The notes: generated by a model not told the origin, from the sequence alone. DNA of 8,543 nt from Gammaproteobacteria bacterium HGW-Gammaproteobacteria-14 (GCA_002840115.1 PGZG01000075.1:1-8543), one strand, 5' to 3'. Positions 1-6,450 are shown, numbered from the stretch's first letter. Numbers and translations are program-made.

Positions 1-482
1 TCGCCAAAGCGGCCGCGGTACCAGGGCAGGCCCGCGCCCAGCCGCTGGCCACCCATCAGGAAGGGCACGCGGTCCAGGGCCTCCACGGGCGCATTGCGCA
101 TCAGGTCTATGCCATTGGGGTTGCTGCGTCGGCGCAGCAACATTCCACCAGGATTAACCATGGGCATCACCACCAGCCGCATCCGTGCCAGACGCTGATG
201 CAGCGCATCATCCCAGTGCAATCGCTCGACAAGGGTGTGGAGCCAGGCCAGTAATATTTGCGAGCCGATGCGCTCTACGCCGTGAACGCCACCAAACAGG
301 CCGAGTACTGGAACTTTCGGGTTCGGATTGCCCAGCTCCAGTACCCAGACCGGCAGCTTTTGCCCGGATACGGAAACCTCCAGAACCCTGTCAGTGCGTA
401 GCCAGCGGCTGCCACGATCCATGATGGATTGCAGCTGCAGTAACTCCGGCAGGTGACGCTGGATGGGGTGGCGGGAGTCCAT
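1..482 (-). CDS. M14-family zinc carboxypeptidase, N-terminal part (cut by left edge)
   Basis: About 160 residues are visible and the C-terminal part lies beyond base 1. Family knowledge: M14 enzymes are zinc metallopeptidases that remove C-terminal residues or split amide bonds; the substrate here is unknown. Seen: the zinc motif HxxE occurs as GGVHGVE (H67, E70), followed by a VNPGG segment (110-113) and NPNGIDLMRNAP (121-132), the typical M14 substrate-binding loop with R129. Carboxypeptidase A has Asn before this Arg, whereas here it is Met128. The second zinc histidine and the catalytic Glu would lie past the edge. I chose the ATG at 482 because it is the first ATG after an in-frame stop near 568; no good Shine-Dalgarno sequence precedes it, so a start near 423 is possible. 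There is no signal peptide, which suggests a cytoplasmic enzyme. The gene is divergent from the YiiX-like hydrolase. Confidence 0.82.
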   Translation of the reverse strand, partial: MDSRHPIQRHLPELLQLQSIMDRGSRWLRTDRVLEVSVSGQKLPVWVLELGNPNPKVPVLGLFGGVHGVERIGSQILLAWLHTLVERLHWDDALHQRLARMRLVVMPMVNPGGMLLRRRSNPNGIDLMRNAPVEALDRVPFLMGGQRLGAGLPWYRGRFG

Positions 483-536
483 AAAGCACGGCGGTTGGTT
501 AGGCAAGATGACGAGTATGGGACAGGGCTGTGGCGT

Positions 537-574
537 TTTGATGACAGTCCATATTATCAGCGGCTGTCATCAAA
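537..574. promoter_or_regulatory. 11-bp inverted repeat between divergent genes
   Basis: TTTGATGACAG (537-547) and CTGTCATCAAA (564-574) are perfect reverse complements separated by 16 bases. The spacer reads TGATAATAT on the minus strand, resembling an extended -10 box for the M14 gene, but no matching -35 is evident. The element lies 55 bp upstream of the M14 ATG and 75 bp upstream of the YiiX-like ATG. It could be an operator shared by the divergent pair or an RNA hairpin. The repeat is seen directly; its role is inferred. Confidence 0.45.
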
Positions 575-649
575 GCTTCCCGGGATTGCCACCGGCAGGT
601 CATCTGGAGACACCAGCATCAGCAGCGACTCGTGCTTACAGGGGCCACT

Positions 650-1285
650 ATGGCTTCATTGCCGATGCCATCACGTTCGTTGCAAACCGGGGATCTGCTG
701 CTGTTCTCCGGTACCGGGCTCAGTAGTGACATTATCCGCTGGTTTACCGGCAGTTGCTGGACCCATATCGGTGTTGTGGTGTGGCTTGAGGGAATTGAGG
801 AGCCCCTGCTGCTGGAGGCCACTATGGCGGCGGAATCACTGGACCTGTTTAGCGGTGAGCTTTCCTCTGGTGTTTCTCTGGTGTCGTTATCGCAGAAGTT
901 GACAGACTATGTGGGGGATGTGGCTGTTCGGCACCGGGTTGGCCCTCCTCTTTGTTCTCGCCAGTTGCGTTTGGTGCGCCGTCTTGTGCGATGTTTGTAT
1001 CGCAAGCCCTACCGCAATTATTTATGGCGCCAGCTACTTGATACGGTGCCGGTCAGCCGTCGTCGTCTTGGCGCTGGCTTTTTCTGCAGTGAACTGGTGG
1101 CGGAGTTTTACCGTCGCCTTGGCTGGCTGCCACGGGATATCCGTAGTGGTGGTTTTGTACCGGGACATTTTGCCGCAGAGTCGCTATCGCTGAGTCAAGG
1201 TGATTTGCTGCCACCGTTGTGGCTTAAACAGGCGTCGTTAGAAGCAAAGGAAAAAAAATCCACATTGGCTGTTGCCGGTCGATAA
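650..1285 (+). CDS. YiiX/YebB-like permuted NlpC/P60 cysteine hydrolase
   Basis: The protein has 211 residues. It opens with LQTGDLLLFSG (11-21), typical of this papain-like permuted fold. It has a catalytic-type histidine in WTHIGVVVW (H39), an acidic residue in LLLEAT (E56) and the nucleophile in FFCSELVAEFY (C146). In the family, the order His then Cys marks the circular permutation relative to classical NlpC/P60. Known members hydrolyse amide or acyl bonds in peptides or lipids; the substrate here cannot be read. The centre (104-139) is rich in arginine. No signal peptide is visible. I prefer the ATG at 650 because AGGGG sits at 640-644, five bases upstream; an in-frame GTG at 632 would add six residues. 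It is followed by a terminator-like hairpin and is probably monocistronic. Confidence 0.75.
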   Translation: MASLPMPSRSLQTGDLLLFSGTGLSSDIIRWFTGSCWTHIGVVVWLEGIEEPLLLEATMAAESLDLFSGELSSGVSLVSLSQKLTDYVGDVAVRHRVGPPLCSRQLRLVRRLVRCLYRKPYRNYLWRQLLDTVPVSRRRLGAGFFCSELVAEFYRRLGWLPRDIRSGGFVPGHFAAESLSLSQGDLLPPLWLKQASLEAKEKKSTLAVAGR

Positions 1286-1362
1286 AACTGTAGAGTATGT
1301 TATCAGCAAGGTTGGCCACCCGATGTTGTAGTTCGCGATACTGCCGAAAACCTGAAAAGGAT

Positions 1363-1411
1363 ACGGCGGCAGCGGGTGGCGTCACTCTAACCTCTGCGCT
1401 GCTGCCGTTTT
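1363..1411 (+). terminator. Probable intrinsic terminator after the YiiX-like gene
   Basis: The arms at 1363-1374 (ACGGCGGCAGCG) and 1397-1408 (CGCTGCTGCCGT) form a 12-bp stem with one G-U pair and a 22-base loop, ending in TTTT (1408-1411). It lies 77 bases past the stop at 1285 and 27 bases before the PhoH Shine-Dalgarno. The loop is long and the T run short. It might instead be a leader structure of the PhoH mRNA, since no clear promoter fits between it and that gene. Confidence 0.42.
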
Positions 1412-1450
1412 GATGAAGAGCGGTAACACACAACAGCGAGAGGATTCCGC

Positions 1451-2968
1451 ATGGAAGAGCGCGCGGCTTTGCTTCGGCCCGTTCAAAAGTCACAACAGAC
1501 TCCCCAAAACACTCCGTCCGATAATAACAAGCGCCGACCCGGTGCGATCTCTTCACCCGATGTCTCTTCACCTGACAATAGCGCCGCCGAAAGGCAAAAA
1601 GTCTATGTGCTTGATACTAATGTGTTAATTCACGATCCCAATTCGGTGGTCAACTTTGACGAGCATCGGGTTGTGATTCCGATGACGGTGCTTGAAGAGC
1701 TCGACAAGCTGAAATCCGGTAAATCCAATATCGCGGCAGATTGCCGTGCCGCGATTCGACTGATTGATAAGGTTCTTGGTAATGCCTCTCCTGAGGAAAT
1801 TGAAGTGGGTGTGCCGATTTCCCGGCCCCAGCGTCCGGATGGCAGTTTGTCAGTGTTGATGCCGCGCCAAGTCAGTGAGCAGGCGCCGCTATTGCCTGAG
1901 CACCTCAACGACAACCGGATTATCAATGATATTGCGGCACTGATTGAGCGGGACCCGGATCGACATTACGTGTTGGTCACCAAAGACATCAATATGCGGC
2001 TCAAGGCACGGGCCTGCGGTATTGATGCGGAGGACTATCACACCGATCAGTTGTTGTCTGATATTGGGCAGATGACTCGTGGTTATTTCGAGGTTGCCGG
2101 GTCACTCTGGGATCGTGTGGATCAGGTGGAAACCATACAGGAGGGTTGCGATACGCTACACCGTATTTCCCATGGTTTGCTGGTCAGTGAAATCCTCGGT
2201 GAAGAGGTGTTTCCAAACCAGTACCTGATTGACGAGCAAGGTTTCGTGGGCCGTATTGCGAGTATTGATCAGGGGGTGGTGACCATTCTTCACCTCAAGC
2301 GTAGTGCACTGATGGAGCAGCATGCCTGGGGGCTCAAGCCGATCAATATTCATCAGGCGATTGCACTGCACCTGTTGCTGGATCCGGATATTCATCTGGT
2401 GACGTTGACCGGTGCGGCGGGTTCCGGGAAAACCATCCTGGCGCTGGCGGCAGCCATTGAAATGACGGTGGAGCAGCGCCGTTTCAACAAGATTATTGCC
2501 ACGCGTTCAACGCCGCCGTTGGCCGAAGAACATGGCTTTCTGCCGGGTACGGAAGAGGAGAAGATGGATCCGTGGTTGGGGGCCATTAACGATAATATTG
2601 AGGCGCTGCATCTTAATGATGAGAATCCCGGTGGCTCCATTGAATATGTTAAAGAACGGGCCAATATCCAGTTCAAGGCGCTTAACTACATTCGCGGGCG
2701 CAGTTTCCAGCGCAGTCTTATTCTCATTGATGAAAGCCAGAACCTGACGCCCCATCAGATGAAGGCAATCATTACCCGGGCCGGTGAGGGCTCCAAGGTG
2801 GTCTGTCTGGGTAACCTCGCCCAGATTGATACTCCATACTTGACCGCCACCAGCTCCGGCCTCACCTACATGACGGAGCGCTTCAAGGGCTTTAGTTATG
2901 GTGGTTCGGTACAGCTCAATGGTGTGCCGCGGTCGCTGTTGGCGGAGTATGCGGAGCAGAACCTCTGA
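1451..2968 (+). CDS. PIN-PhoH (YlaK-type) ATPase/ribonuclease
   Basis: The 505-residue protein fuses an N-terminal PIN nuclease domain (about 50-200) to a C-terminal PhoH-type P-loop ATPase (about 295-500). PIN acidic residues are visible in VLDTNVLIHD (D55), VLEELDKLK (E82/E83), NDNRIIND (D154/D160) and VTKDINMRLKA (D179). The ATPase has Walker A GAAGSGKT (321-328) and Walker B LILIDESQN with D427 and E428. Related PhoH2 proteins have been described as ATP-dependent RNA helicase/ribonucleases; activity here is inferred from intact motifs. Residues 1-48 are a low-complexity extension rich in Ser, Pro, Gln and Asn. The start is well supported: GAGAGGA at 1438-1444 lies six bases before the ATG. 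No signal peptide, so cytoplasmic. A perfect hairpin follows 33 bases after the stop. Confidence 0.93.
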   Translation: MEERAALLRPVQKSQQTPQNTPSDNNKRRPGAISSPDVSSPDNSAAERQKVYVLDTNVLIHDPNSVVNFDEHRVVIPMTVLEELDKLKSGKSNIAADCRAAIRLIDKVLGNASPEEIEVGVPISRPQRPDGSLSVLMPRQVSEQAPLLPEHLNDNRIINDIAALIERDPDRHYVLVTKDINMRLKARACGIDAEDYHTDQLLSDIGQMTRGYFEVAGSLWDRVDQVETIQEGCDTLHRISHGLLVSEILGEEVFPNQYLIDEQGFVGRIASIDQGVVTILHLKRSALMEQHAWGLKPINIHQAIALHLLLDPDIHLVTLTGAAGSGKTILALAAAIEMTVEQRRFNKIIATRSTPPLAEEHGFLPGTEEEKMDPWLGAINDNIEALHLNDENPGGSIEYVKERANIQFKALNYIRGRSFQRSLILIDESQNLTPHQMKAIITRAGEGSKVVCLGNLAQIDTPYLTATSSGLTYMTERFKGFSYGGSVQLNGVPRSLLAEYAEQNL

Positions 2969-3001
2969 GACGATAAGCGGTCTGTGACTGTTGTGGAGAG
3001 G

Positions 3002-3028
3002 ACAGAGGCGGTACAGTACCGCCTCTGT
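3002..3028 (+). terminator. Perfect 12-bp hairpin after the PIN-PhoH gene
   Basis: ACAGAGGCGGTA (3002-3013) pairs perfectly with TACCGCCTCTGT (3017-3028) around a CAG loop. It begins 33 bases after the PhoH stop and ends 29 bases before the ompW Shine-Dalgarno. What follows (TTGCTATCCC) is not a real T tract, so efficient intrinsic termination is uncertain. It could instead stabilise the 3' end or sit in the ompW leader of a readthrough mRNA. Confidence 0.5.
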
Positions 3029-3071
3029 TGCTATCCCGGCTGTTGCAGGCCGTTTTCAGAGGAGCCCACGA

Positions 3072-3722
3072 ATGAAGCGAGCCGCCGCGATCCTGGCGTT
3101 ATTACCCTGTTTGATACTGTCTTCCGCCCATGGTTATGAGCGTACAGACATGGTCGGGCGCTTGTTTTTGACCACCATGGATCCTGAGTCCGGAGGGGAG
3201 CAAAGCGGCGCAGTACAGCCTGGCTCCCGGCTGGATGTTAGTCAGGATTTTCGGGTTGGCATTAGCGCGTCCTATTTTATTTGGGACCGAGTGGCGGTGG
3301 CGGCCCATACTGCCTGGCCATTTCGCAATAATCTGTACCTTGAAAGCGACACTCAGCGTAGTCGTTTGGGGGCCATGAAAGTCATGCCACTGACCCTGAC
3401 TCTGCAGTATTACCTGCCCAAGCTTGGCCGAGCCAAACCTTGGGTGGGCGCGGGAGTGCATTATGCGAAGTTCAAGGACGGTCGCGTTTCTAATGGTTTT
3501 GCCGATGACATTAGTCAGGTGAGATTTGGCACCAGCAATGGTGTTGCCGGAGAGATTGGTTTCGACTGGGATATTGGTCGAGGCACCTCGCTAACCGCCT
3601 CCGCCATCCGCACCCGTGGCGATACCGATGTGCTATTGATCCGTGATGGCGTGGTGGCGGATCGCTTTAATGCGGATTTTAATGCGCTGGTCTGGGGGGT
3701 AGGTTTGTCCCGTCGTTTCTAA
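3072..3722 (+). CDS. ompW: OmpW-family outer-membrane protein
   Basis: The precursor has 216 residues. It begins MKR followed by a hydrophobic stretch (4-16) and an AHG site, predicting signal-peptidase cleavage near residue 21. The mature part matches the OmpW pattern of a small eight-stranded beta-barrel: a DVSQDFRVGISASYFIWDRVA segment, AHTAWPF, a VMPLTLTLQYYLP strand and PWVGAGVHYAKF. It ends in aromatic F, as BAM-targeted barrel proteins usually do. OmpW proteins are thought to form a hydrophobic channel for small molecules in the outer membrane. The start is clear: AGAGGAG at 3058-3064 lies seven bases before the ATG, and the next residues form the signal peptide. An in-frame upstream start near 2991 would add a non-signal extension across the hairpin and is rejected. 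No convincing promoter is visible, so expression could depend on readthrough from the PhoH gene. Confidence 0.88.
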   Translation: MKRAAAILALLPCLILSSAHGYERTDMVGRLFLTTMDPESGGEQSGAVQPGSRLDVSQDFRVGISASYFIWDRVAVAAHTAWPFRNNLYLESDTQRSRLGAMKVMPLTLTLQYYLPKLGRAKPWVGAGVHYAKFKDGRVSNGFADDISQVRFGTSNGVAGEIGFDWDIGRGTSLTASAIRTRGDTDVLLIRDGVVADRFNADFNALVWGVGLSRRF

Positions 3723-3739
3723 TTCCGTTGATCATCTGA

Positions 3740-3758
3740 AGCCCTGTTTTTCAGGGCT
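3740..3758. terminator. Small hairpin between convergent ompW and glpE
   Basis: AGCCCTG (3740-3746) and CAGGGCT (3752-3758) form a 7-bp stem around a TTTTT loop, 17 bases past the ompW stop. The glpE stop codon (3751-3753) lies inside it. It is placed to end both converging transcripts, but neither strand has a T run after the stem, so strength is doubtful. Confidence 0.4.
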
Positions 3759-4068
3759 GCCCAGTGATCGTTTCCGGGTAGCGTTGACGCCAGTATTCGA
3801 AGCCACCGCTCAGGCTGTGAACATGGCTAAATCCCTGTTCAATCAGAAAGGCGGTGGCGTCCAGGCTGCTGTGGCCATGGTAGCAGTAAACCACCAATGC
3901 CTGATCCCGTGCTGTGGTCGCCAGAAAGCTATCCACATTGCTCTGCTGTAGCGGGACTGAGCCAATGATGGATGCCTGCGCAACGCTCTGCGGATCGCGG
4001 ATATCGACGAACAGAGCGCCCCTATCAAGGGCGCTGCGGGCCTCATCCGGGTTGATTTGCGGAATCAT
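3751..4068 (-). CDS. glpE: GlpE-type single-domain rhodanese
   Basis: Rhodaneses transfer sulfane sulfur, classically from thiosulfate to cyanide or a thiol acceptor; the physiological acceptor of GlpE is not settled. The 105-residue protein carries ALFVDIRDPQS (18-28), the active-site loop CYHGHS with catalytic C62, and LSGGFEYWRQRYP near the C-terminus, closely matching the E. coli GlpE pattern (108 residues). A histidine E. coli GlpE has after DIRDPQS is Ser33 here. The ATG at 4068 gives the family length and an N-terminus that aligns, but lacks a well-placed Shine-Dalgarno. An in-frame TTG at 4095 has GGAGGAG (4100-4106) four bases upstream and would add nine residues (SRRRR after the initiator). 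Either start lies inside rhlB, so translation is probably coupled. Confidence 0.9.
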   Translation of the reverse strand: MIPQINPDEARSALDRGALFVDIRDPQSVAQASIIGSVPLQQSNVDSFLATTARDQALVVYCYHGHSSLDATAFLIEQGFSHVHSLSGGFEYWRQRYPETITGQP

Positions 4069-5305
4069 GGGGTTTATGCGGCGCCTTCTCGACAAGTAAC
4101 TCCTCCGGTGGATATACGCAATCCAGCTTCATGCCAATGGCCTTTTCAAGCTGCGGCAGCAGGAAGGCATCATCTTCGCAGGCAAAGCTGATTGAGGTGC
4201 CATCTGCCCCGGCTCGACCGGTACGGCCGATGCGATGCACGTAATCTTCCGGGTCTTCTGGCAGGTTGTAATTCACCACATGGCTGACGCCGTCAATATG
4301 GATGCCGCGGCCAGCCACATCGGTAGCAATCAATACCTGTACCTTGCCGCTGCGAAATGCCTCAAGAGTCCGGCTGCGCTGTGTTTGTGGCACGTCGCCG
4401 GAGATCATGGCGGCCTTGATGCCTTTTTTCTGCAGCCGTTCAAACAGCTTGCGGGTAATGTCGCGACGGTTGGCGAATACCATGACCTTATCGAGGTTTT
4501 CTCGGGTGATCAGGTTGTAGAGCAGAGTGAATTTTTTATCGGTTTCGGTGATATAAACTTTTTGATTCACCCGATCTGTGGTCACTTGGTCCGGTTCGAT
4601 TTCGACAATTTGTGGTTCTACGGTCCAGCGTCCCGCCAAATTCATGACGTCTTCATTGAAGGTGGCTGAAAACAGCAGGGTTTGTCGAAACTGAGAAGAT
4701 GGCATCAGGCGGACAATGCGTTTTACATCCGGAATAAAGCCCATATCAAGCATCCGGTCTGCTTCGTCAATAACCAGTACTTCGATGCGGTCGAGCCAGA
4801 GATCACGACGGTTGGCGAAGTCCAGCAAGCGCCCCGGAGTGGCCACAAGAATATCAACCTGAGTGTTTTGCAGTTGGTCCTGTTGGCGATTGAAGTTCAT
4901 GCCGCCAACCACGCTCATCACGGAGAGGCCGGTGTATTTGCCTAGCTGGTGGGCGTCTTTTTCAATCTGCATAACCAGTTCGCGGGTGGGCGCAATAATG
5001 AGTGCCCGTGGTTCGCCAGCGAAGCGTTCTACGGTAATGGGATTGCGCAGCAGGTCATTGATCAGTGTGACCAGAAAGGCCGCGGTCTTACCCGTGCCGG
5101 TTTGGGCGCGACCAATAGCGTCGGCTCCCGCCAGCGTATGCTCTAGAACCTGAGCCTGAATGGGAGTGCAGTATTGAAACCCGGCCTCGGCGATGCCCCG
5201 CATCAGAGAAGGGTCCAGATCGAAATCGTGGAAACGGGTCTGTCCTTCCTGCTCTGGTACCTGAAATTGCGTCAGGCTCCAACTGTCATTCGAGGGGTGG
5301 CTCAT
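4043..5305 (-). CDS. rhlB: DEAD-box RNA helicase RhlB
   Basis: The 420-residue protein is an ATP-dependent RNA helicase with two RecA-like domains. Motifs in order: CTPIQAQ (46-52), Walker A AQTGTGKT (66-73), PTREL (105-109), TPGR (155-158), DEAD (179-182), SAT (212-214), VMVFAN (273-278), ATDVAGRGIH (326-335) and HRIGRTGR (356-363). RhlB is preferred over other DEAD-box members because of the YCTPIQAQ block, GDVPQ with a following Arg-Leu-rich helix, EDPEDYVHRIGRTGRAGADG, and a short tail aligning with the E. coli RhlB C-terminus. In E. coli RhlB works with the RNase E degradosome; partnership here is inferred. The long arginine-rich tail of the E. coli protein is absent. Shine-Dalgarno complementarity is weak, but the start agrees with family length. 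A promoter-like sequence lies 38 bp upstream. The last 26 bp overlap glpE. Confidence 0.93.
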   Translation of the reverse strand: MSHPSNDSWSLTQFQVPEQEGQTRFHDFDLDPSLMRGIAEAGFQYCTPIQAQVLEHTLAGADAIGRAQTGTGKTAAFLVTLINDLLRNPITVERFAGEPRALIIAPTRELVMQIEKDAHQLGKYTGLSVMSVVGGMNFNRQQDQLQNTQVDILVATPGRLLDFANRRDLWLDRIEVLVIDEADRMLDMGFIPDVKRIVRLMPSSQFRQTLLFSATFNEDVMNLAGRWTVEPQIVEIEPDQVTTDRVNQKVYITETDKKFTLLYNLITRENLDKVMVFANRRDITRKLFERLQKKGIKAAMISGDVPQTQRSRTLEAFRSGKVQVLIATDVAGRGIHIDGVSHVVNYNLPEDPEDYVHRIGRTGRAGADGTSISFACEDDAFLLPQLEKAIGMKLDCVYPPEELLVEKAPHKPHDSANQPG

Positions 5306-5342
5306 TGCAGTATCATCACGTTGGCTCGCTATTTAGTCGGCC

Positions 5343-5371
5343 ATTGTATGCAAAGCCGGCCGCGCTGTCGC
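5343..5371 (-). promoter_or_regulatory. Sigma-70-like promoter candidate for rhlB-glpE
   Basis: Read on the minus strand, GCGACA (5366-5371) and TACAAT (5343-5348) are spaced by 17 bases. The -10 matches the consensus at five of six positions, the -35 at four. The -10 lies 37 bases before the rhlB ATG and just downstream of the SDR hairpin, which fits a separate rhlB-glpE transcript. Confidence 0.45.
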
Positions 5372-5386
5372 CAACGGATAATCAGG

Positions 5387-5412
5387 CCGCCCTGAAGCGA
5401 GCTTCAGGGCGG
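5387..5412 (-). terminator. Perfect GC-rich hairpin after the SDR gene
   Basis: CCGCCCTGAAGC (5387-5398) and GCTTCAGGGCGG (5401-5412) are perfect reverse complements, giving an 11-bp stem with a four-base loop. It begins 10 bases past the SDR stop and precedes the rhlB promoter candidate. The downstream minus-strand sequence (CCTGATTATCC) is not a T tract. It is likely the 3' end of the SDR transcript, but may not terminate alone. Confidence 0.5.
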
Positions 5413-5422
5413 AGGAGCGTTA

Positions 5423-6265
5423 TCAGGAGCGCTTGCGCAGCATCTTCTGACCGCTGACCAACAGCTTCTGATAGCTGGTTGGAAGCAGGCGCTGCATGGT
5501 ATCGATGGCCACGGCGTCAGCGCCAATCAGTACCCGGCGTTTATTGCCGCGAATCCCTGCGATAATGGTTGCGGCGGCTTCTTCCGGGGTAGTGCGGAAC
5601 ATTTTCTCGAATTCCCGGCGAGCATCGTCGGCACCCTTGCCGGTGATGCTCTCAACGCTCGAGGTCATGCGCGCGGAGTTGGCGATATTGGTTTTGATGC
5701 CGCCTGGATGCACGCTGGTGCAGGACACATGACTACCTTCGATTTCCAGCTCCTGACGCAGTGACTCGGTGAAGCCGCGGACAGCGAACTTGGCCGCGTT
5801 ATAAGCTGACTGGGTGGGCACACCGATAAGGCCGAAGACACTGGAGATGTTGACGATGTGGCCTTCGTCAGCCTGCTTCAGGTGCGGTAGGAACGCTTTA
5901 GTGCCATACACGACGCCCCAGAAGTTAATGCCCATCAGCCATTCAAAGTCTTCATAGCTGGTCTCTTCAACAGTGGCACCAAGCGCAACACCCGCGTTAT
6001 TGATAATGATATTGGCGCCACCAAAGTGTTTAACGACCTTGTCTGCATAGGCATAGAACGCGGCCCGGTCAGCCACATCCAGGCGGTCAGCGATAACGCT
6101 TTTGCCGTTGTCGGTGAGTTGTTGGGCAACCTCTTTTACGGCGGCTTCATTAATGTCCGACAGTGCCAGCTTGCAACCCAAGGCTGCTAATTCAACTGCC
6201 AGAGCTCGACCGATACCAGAGCCGGCGCCAGTAATAACAACGACCTTATCACGCAAGGATTTCAT
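5423..6265 (-). CDS. Classical short-chain dehydrogenase/reductase (SDR)
   Basis: The 280-residue enzyme is a Rossmann-fold oxidoreductase of the classical SDR type. It has the nucleotide loop TGAGSGIG (12-19), NNAG (89-92), and the catalytic set N114, S142, Y155 and K159 (YNAAK). Asp37 ends the second beta strand, a position that usually favours NAD(H) over NADP(H). The tail after residue 240 is basic (RGNKRRVLIG, MLRKRS), extending a little beyond the common 250-residue core. The substrate cannot be read from sequence. I chose the ATG at 6265 because GGGGA lies six bases upstream and MKSLRDKVVVITGAG is the usual N-terminus; an upstream in-frame ATG at 6322 would overlap the dyad at 6308-6322. 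It appears monocistronic, with hairpins on both sides. Confidence 0.92.
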   Translation of the reverse strand: MKSLRDKVVVITGAGSGIGRALAVELAALGCKLALSDINEAAVKEVAQQLTDNGKSVIADRLDVADRAAFYAYADKVVKHFGGANIIINNAGVALGATVEETSYEDFEWLMGINFWGVVYGTKAFLPHLKQADEGHIVNISSVFGLIGVPTQSAYNAAKFAVRGFTESLRQELEIEGSHVSCTSVHPGGIKTNIANSARMTSSVESITGKGADDARREFEKMFRTTPEEAAATIIAGIRGNKRRVLIGADAVAIDTMQRLLPTSYQKLLVSGQKMLRKRS

Positions 6266-6307
6266 GCTGGTTCCCCAATCAGTATTGATGCATTCATTGT
6301 TGATGGA

Positions 6308-6322
6308 TTGATTGTTAATCAA
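6308..6322. promoter_or_regulatory. Operator-like dyad upstream of the SDR gene
   Basis: TTGATT-GTT-AATCAA is a perfect 6-bp inverted repeat with a three-base centre, 42 bases before the SDR ATG. More ATCA/TGAT half-sites follow between it and the start (minus strand ATCA-ATAC-TGAT, plus direct TTGATG copies at 6285-6290 and 6300-6305). No regulator gene is nearby. The dyad is seen; binding by a repressor is inferred. Confidence 0.4.
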
Positions 6323-6450
6323 CTGGCGGCGAGTTTAACGGCTTGGGGCGGGCTTTTCGGGCCAATCACAGAGCTGAGCTTTGCTGTGGAGACTGTTTGC
6401 TAATGCGATAAGGCAACAGTGGTTCGACGTGGCGAAGATTACTTGTCTTG

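Noticed and set aside
453..902. An open plus-strand frame of about 150 codons overlapping the YiiX-like gene
   Set aside because: It covers the intergenic inverted repeat and then runs out of frame through the hydrolase. Its translation is rich in Cys, Trp and Arg with no recognisable domain, while the overlapping frame has clear His and Cys motifs.
1286..1362. Possible promoter for the PIN-PhoH gene (TTGGCC with a GATACT-like -10)
   Set aside because: The spacing is about 19 bases and both hexamers are weak, and a transcript from it would have to pass the terminator-like hairpin.
1224..1571. A minus-strand open frame of about 115 codons spanning the YiiX-PhoH gap
   Set aside because: It has no recognisable motif, overlaps the ends of two real genes and crosses the terminator-like hairpin.
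2991..3071. Upstream extension of ompW by 27 residues
   Set aside because: The extension crosses the perfect hairpin, has no Shine-Dalgarno and would bury the signal peptide. The ATG at 3072 has AGAGGAG at ideal spacing.
4235..4669. A plus-strand open frame of about 144 codons within rhlB
   Set aside because: It is antisense to a strongly conserved helicase; the translation shows no domain, and long antisense frames are common opposite such genes.
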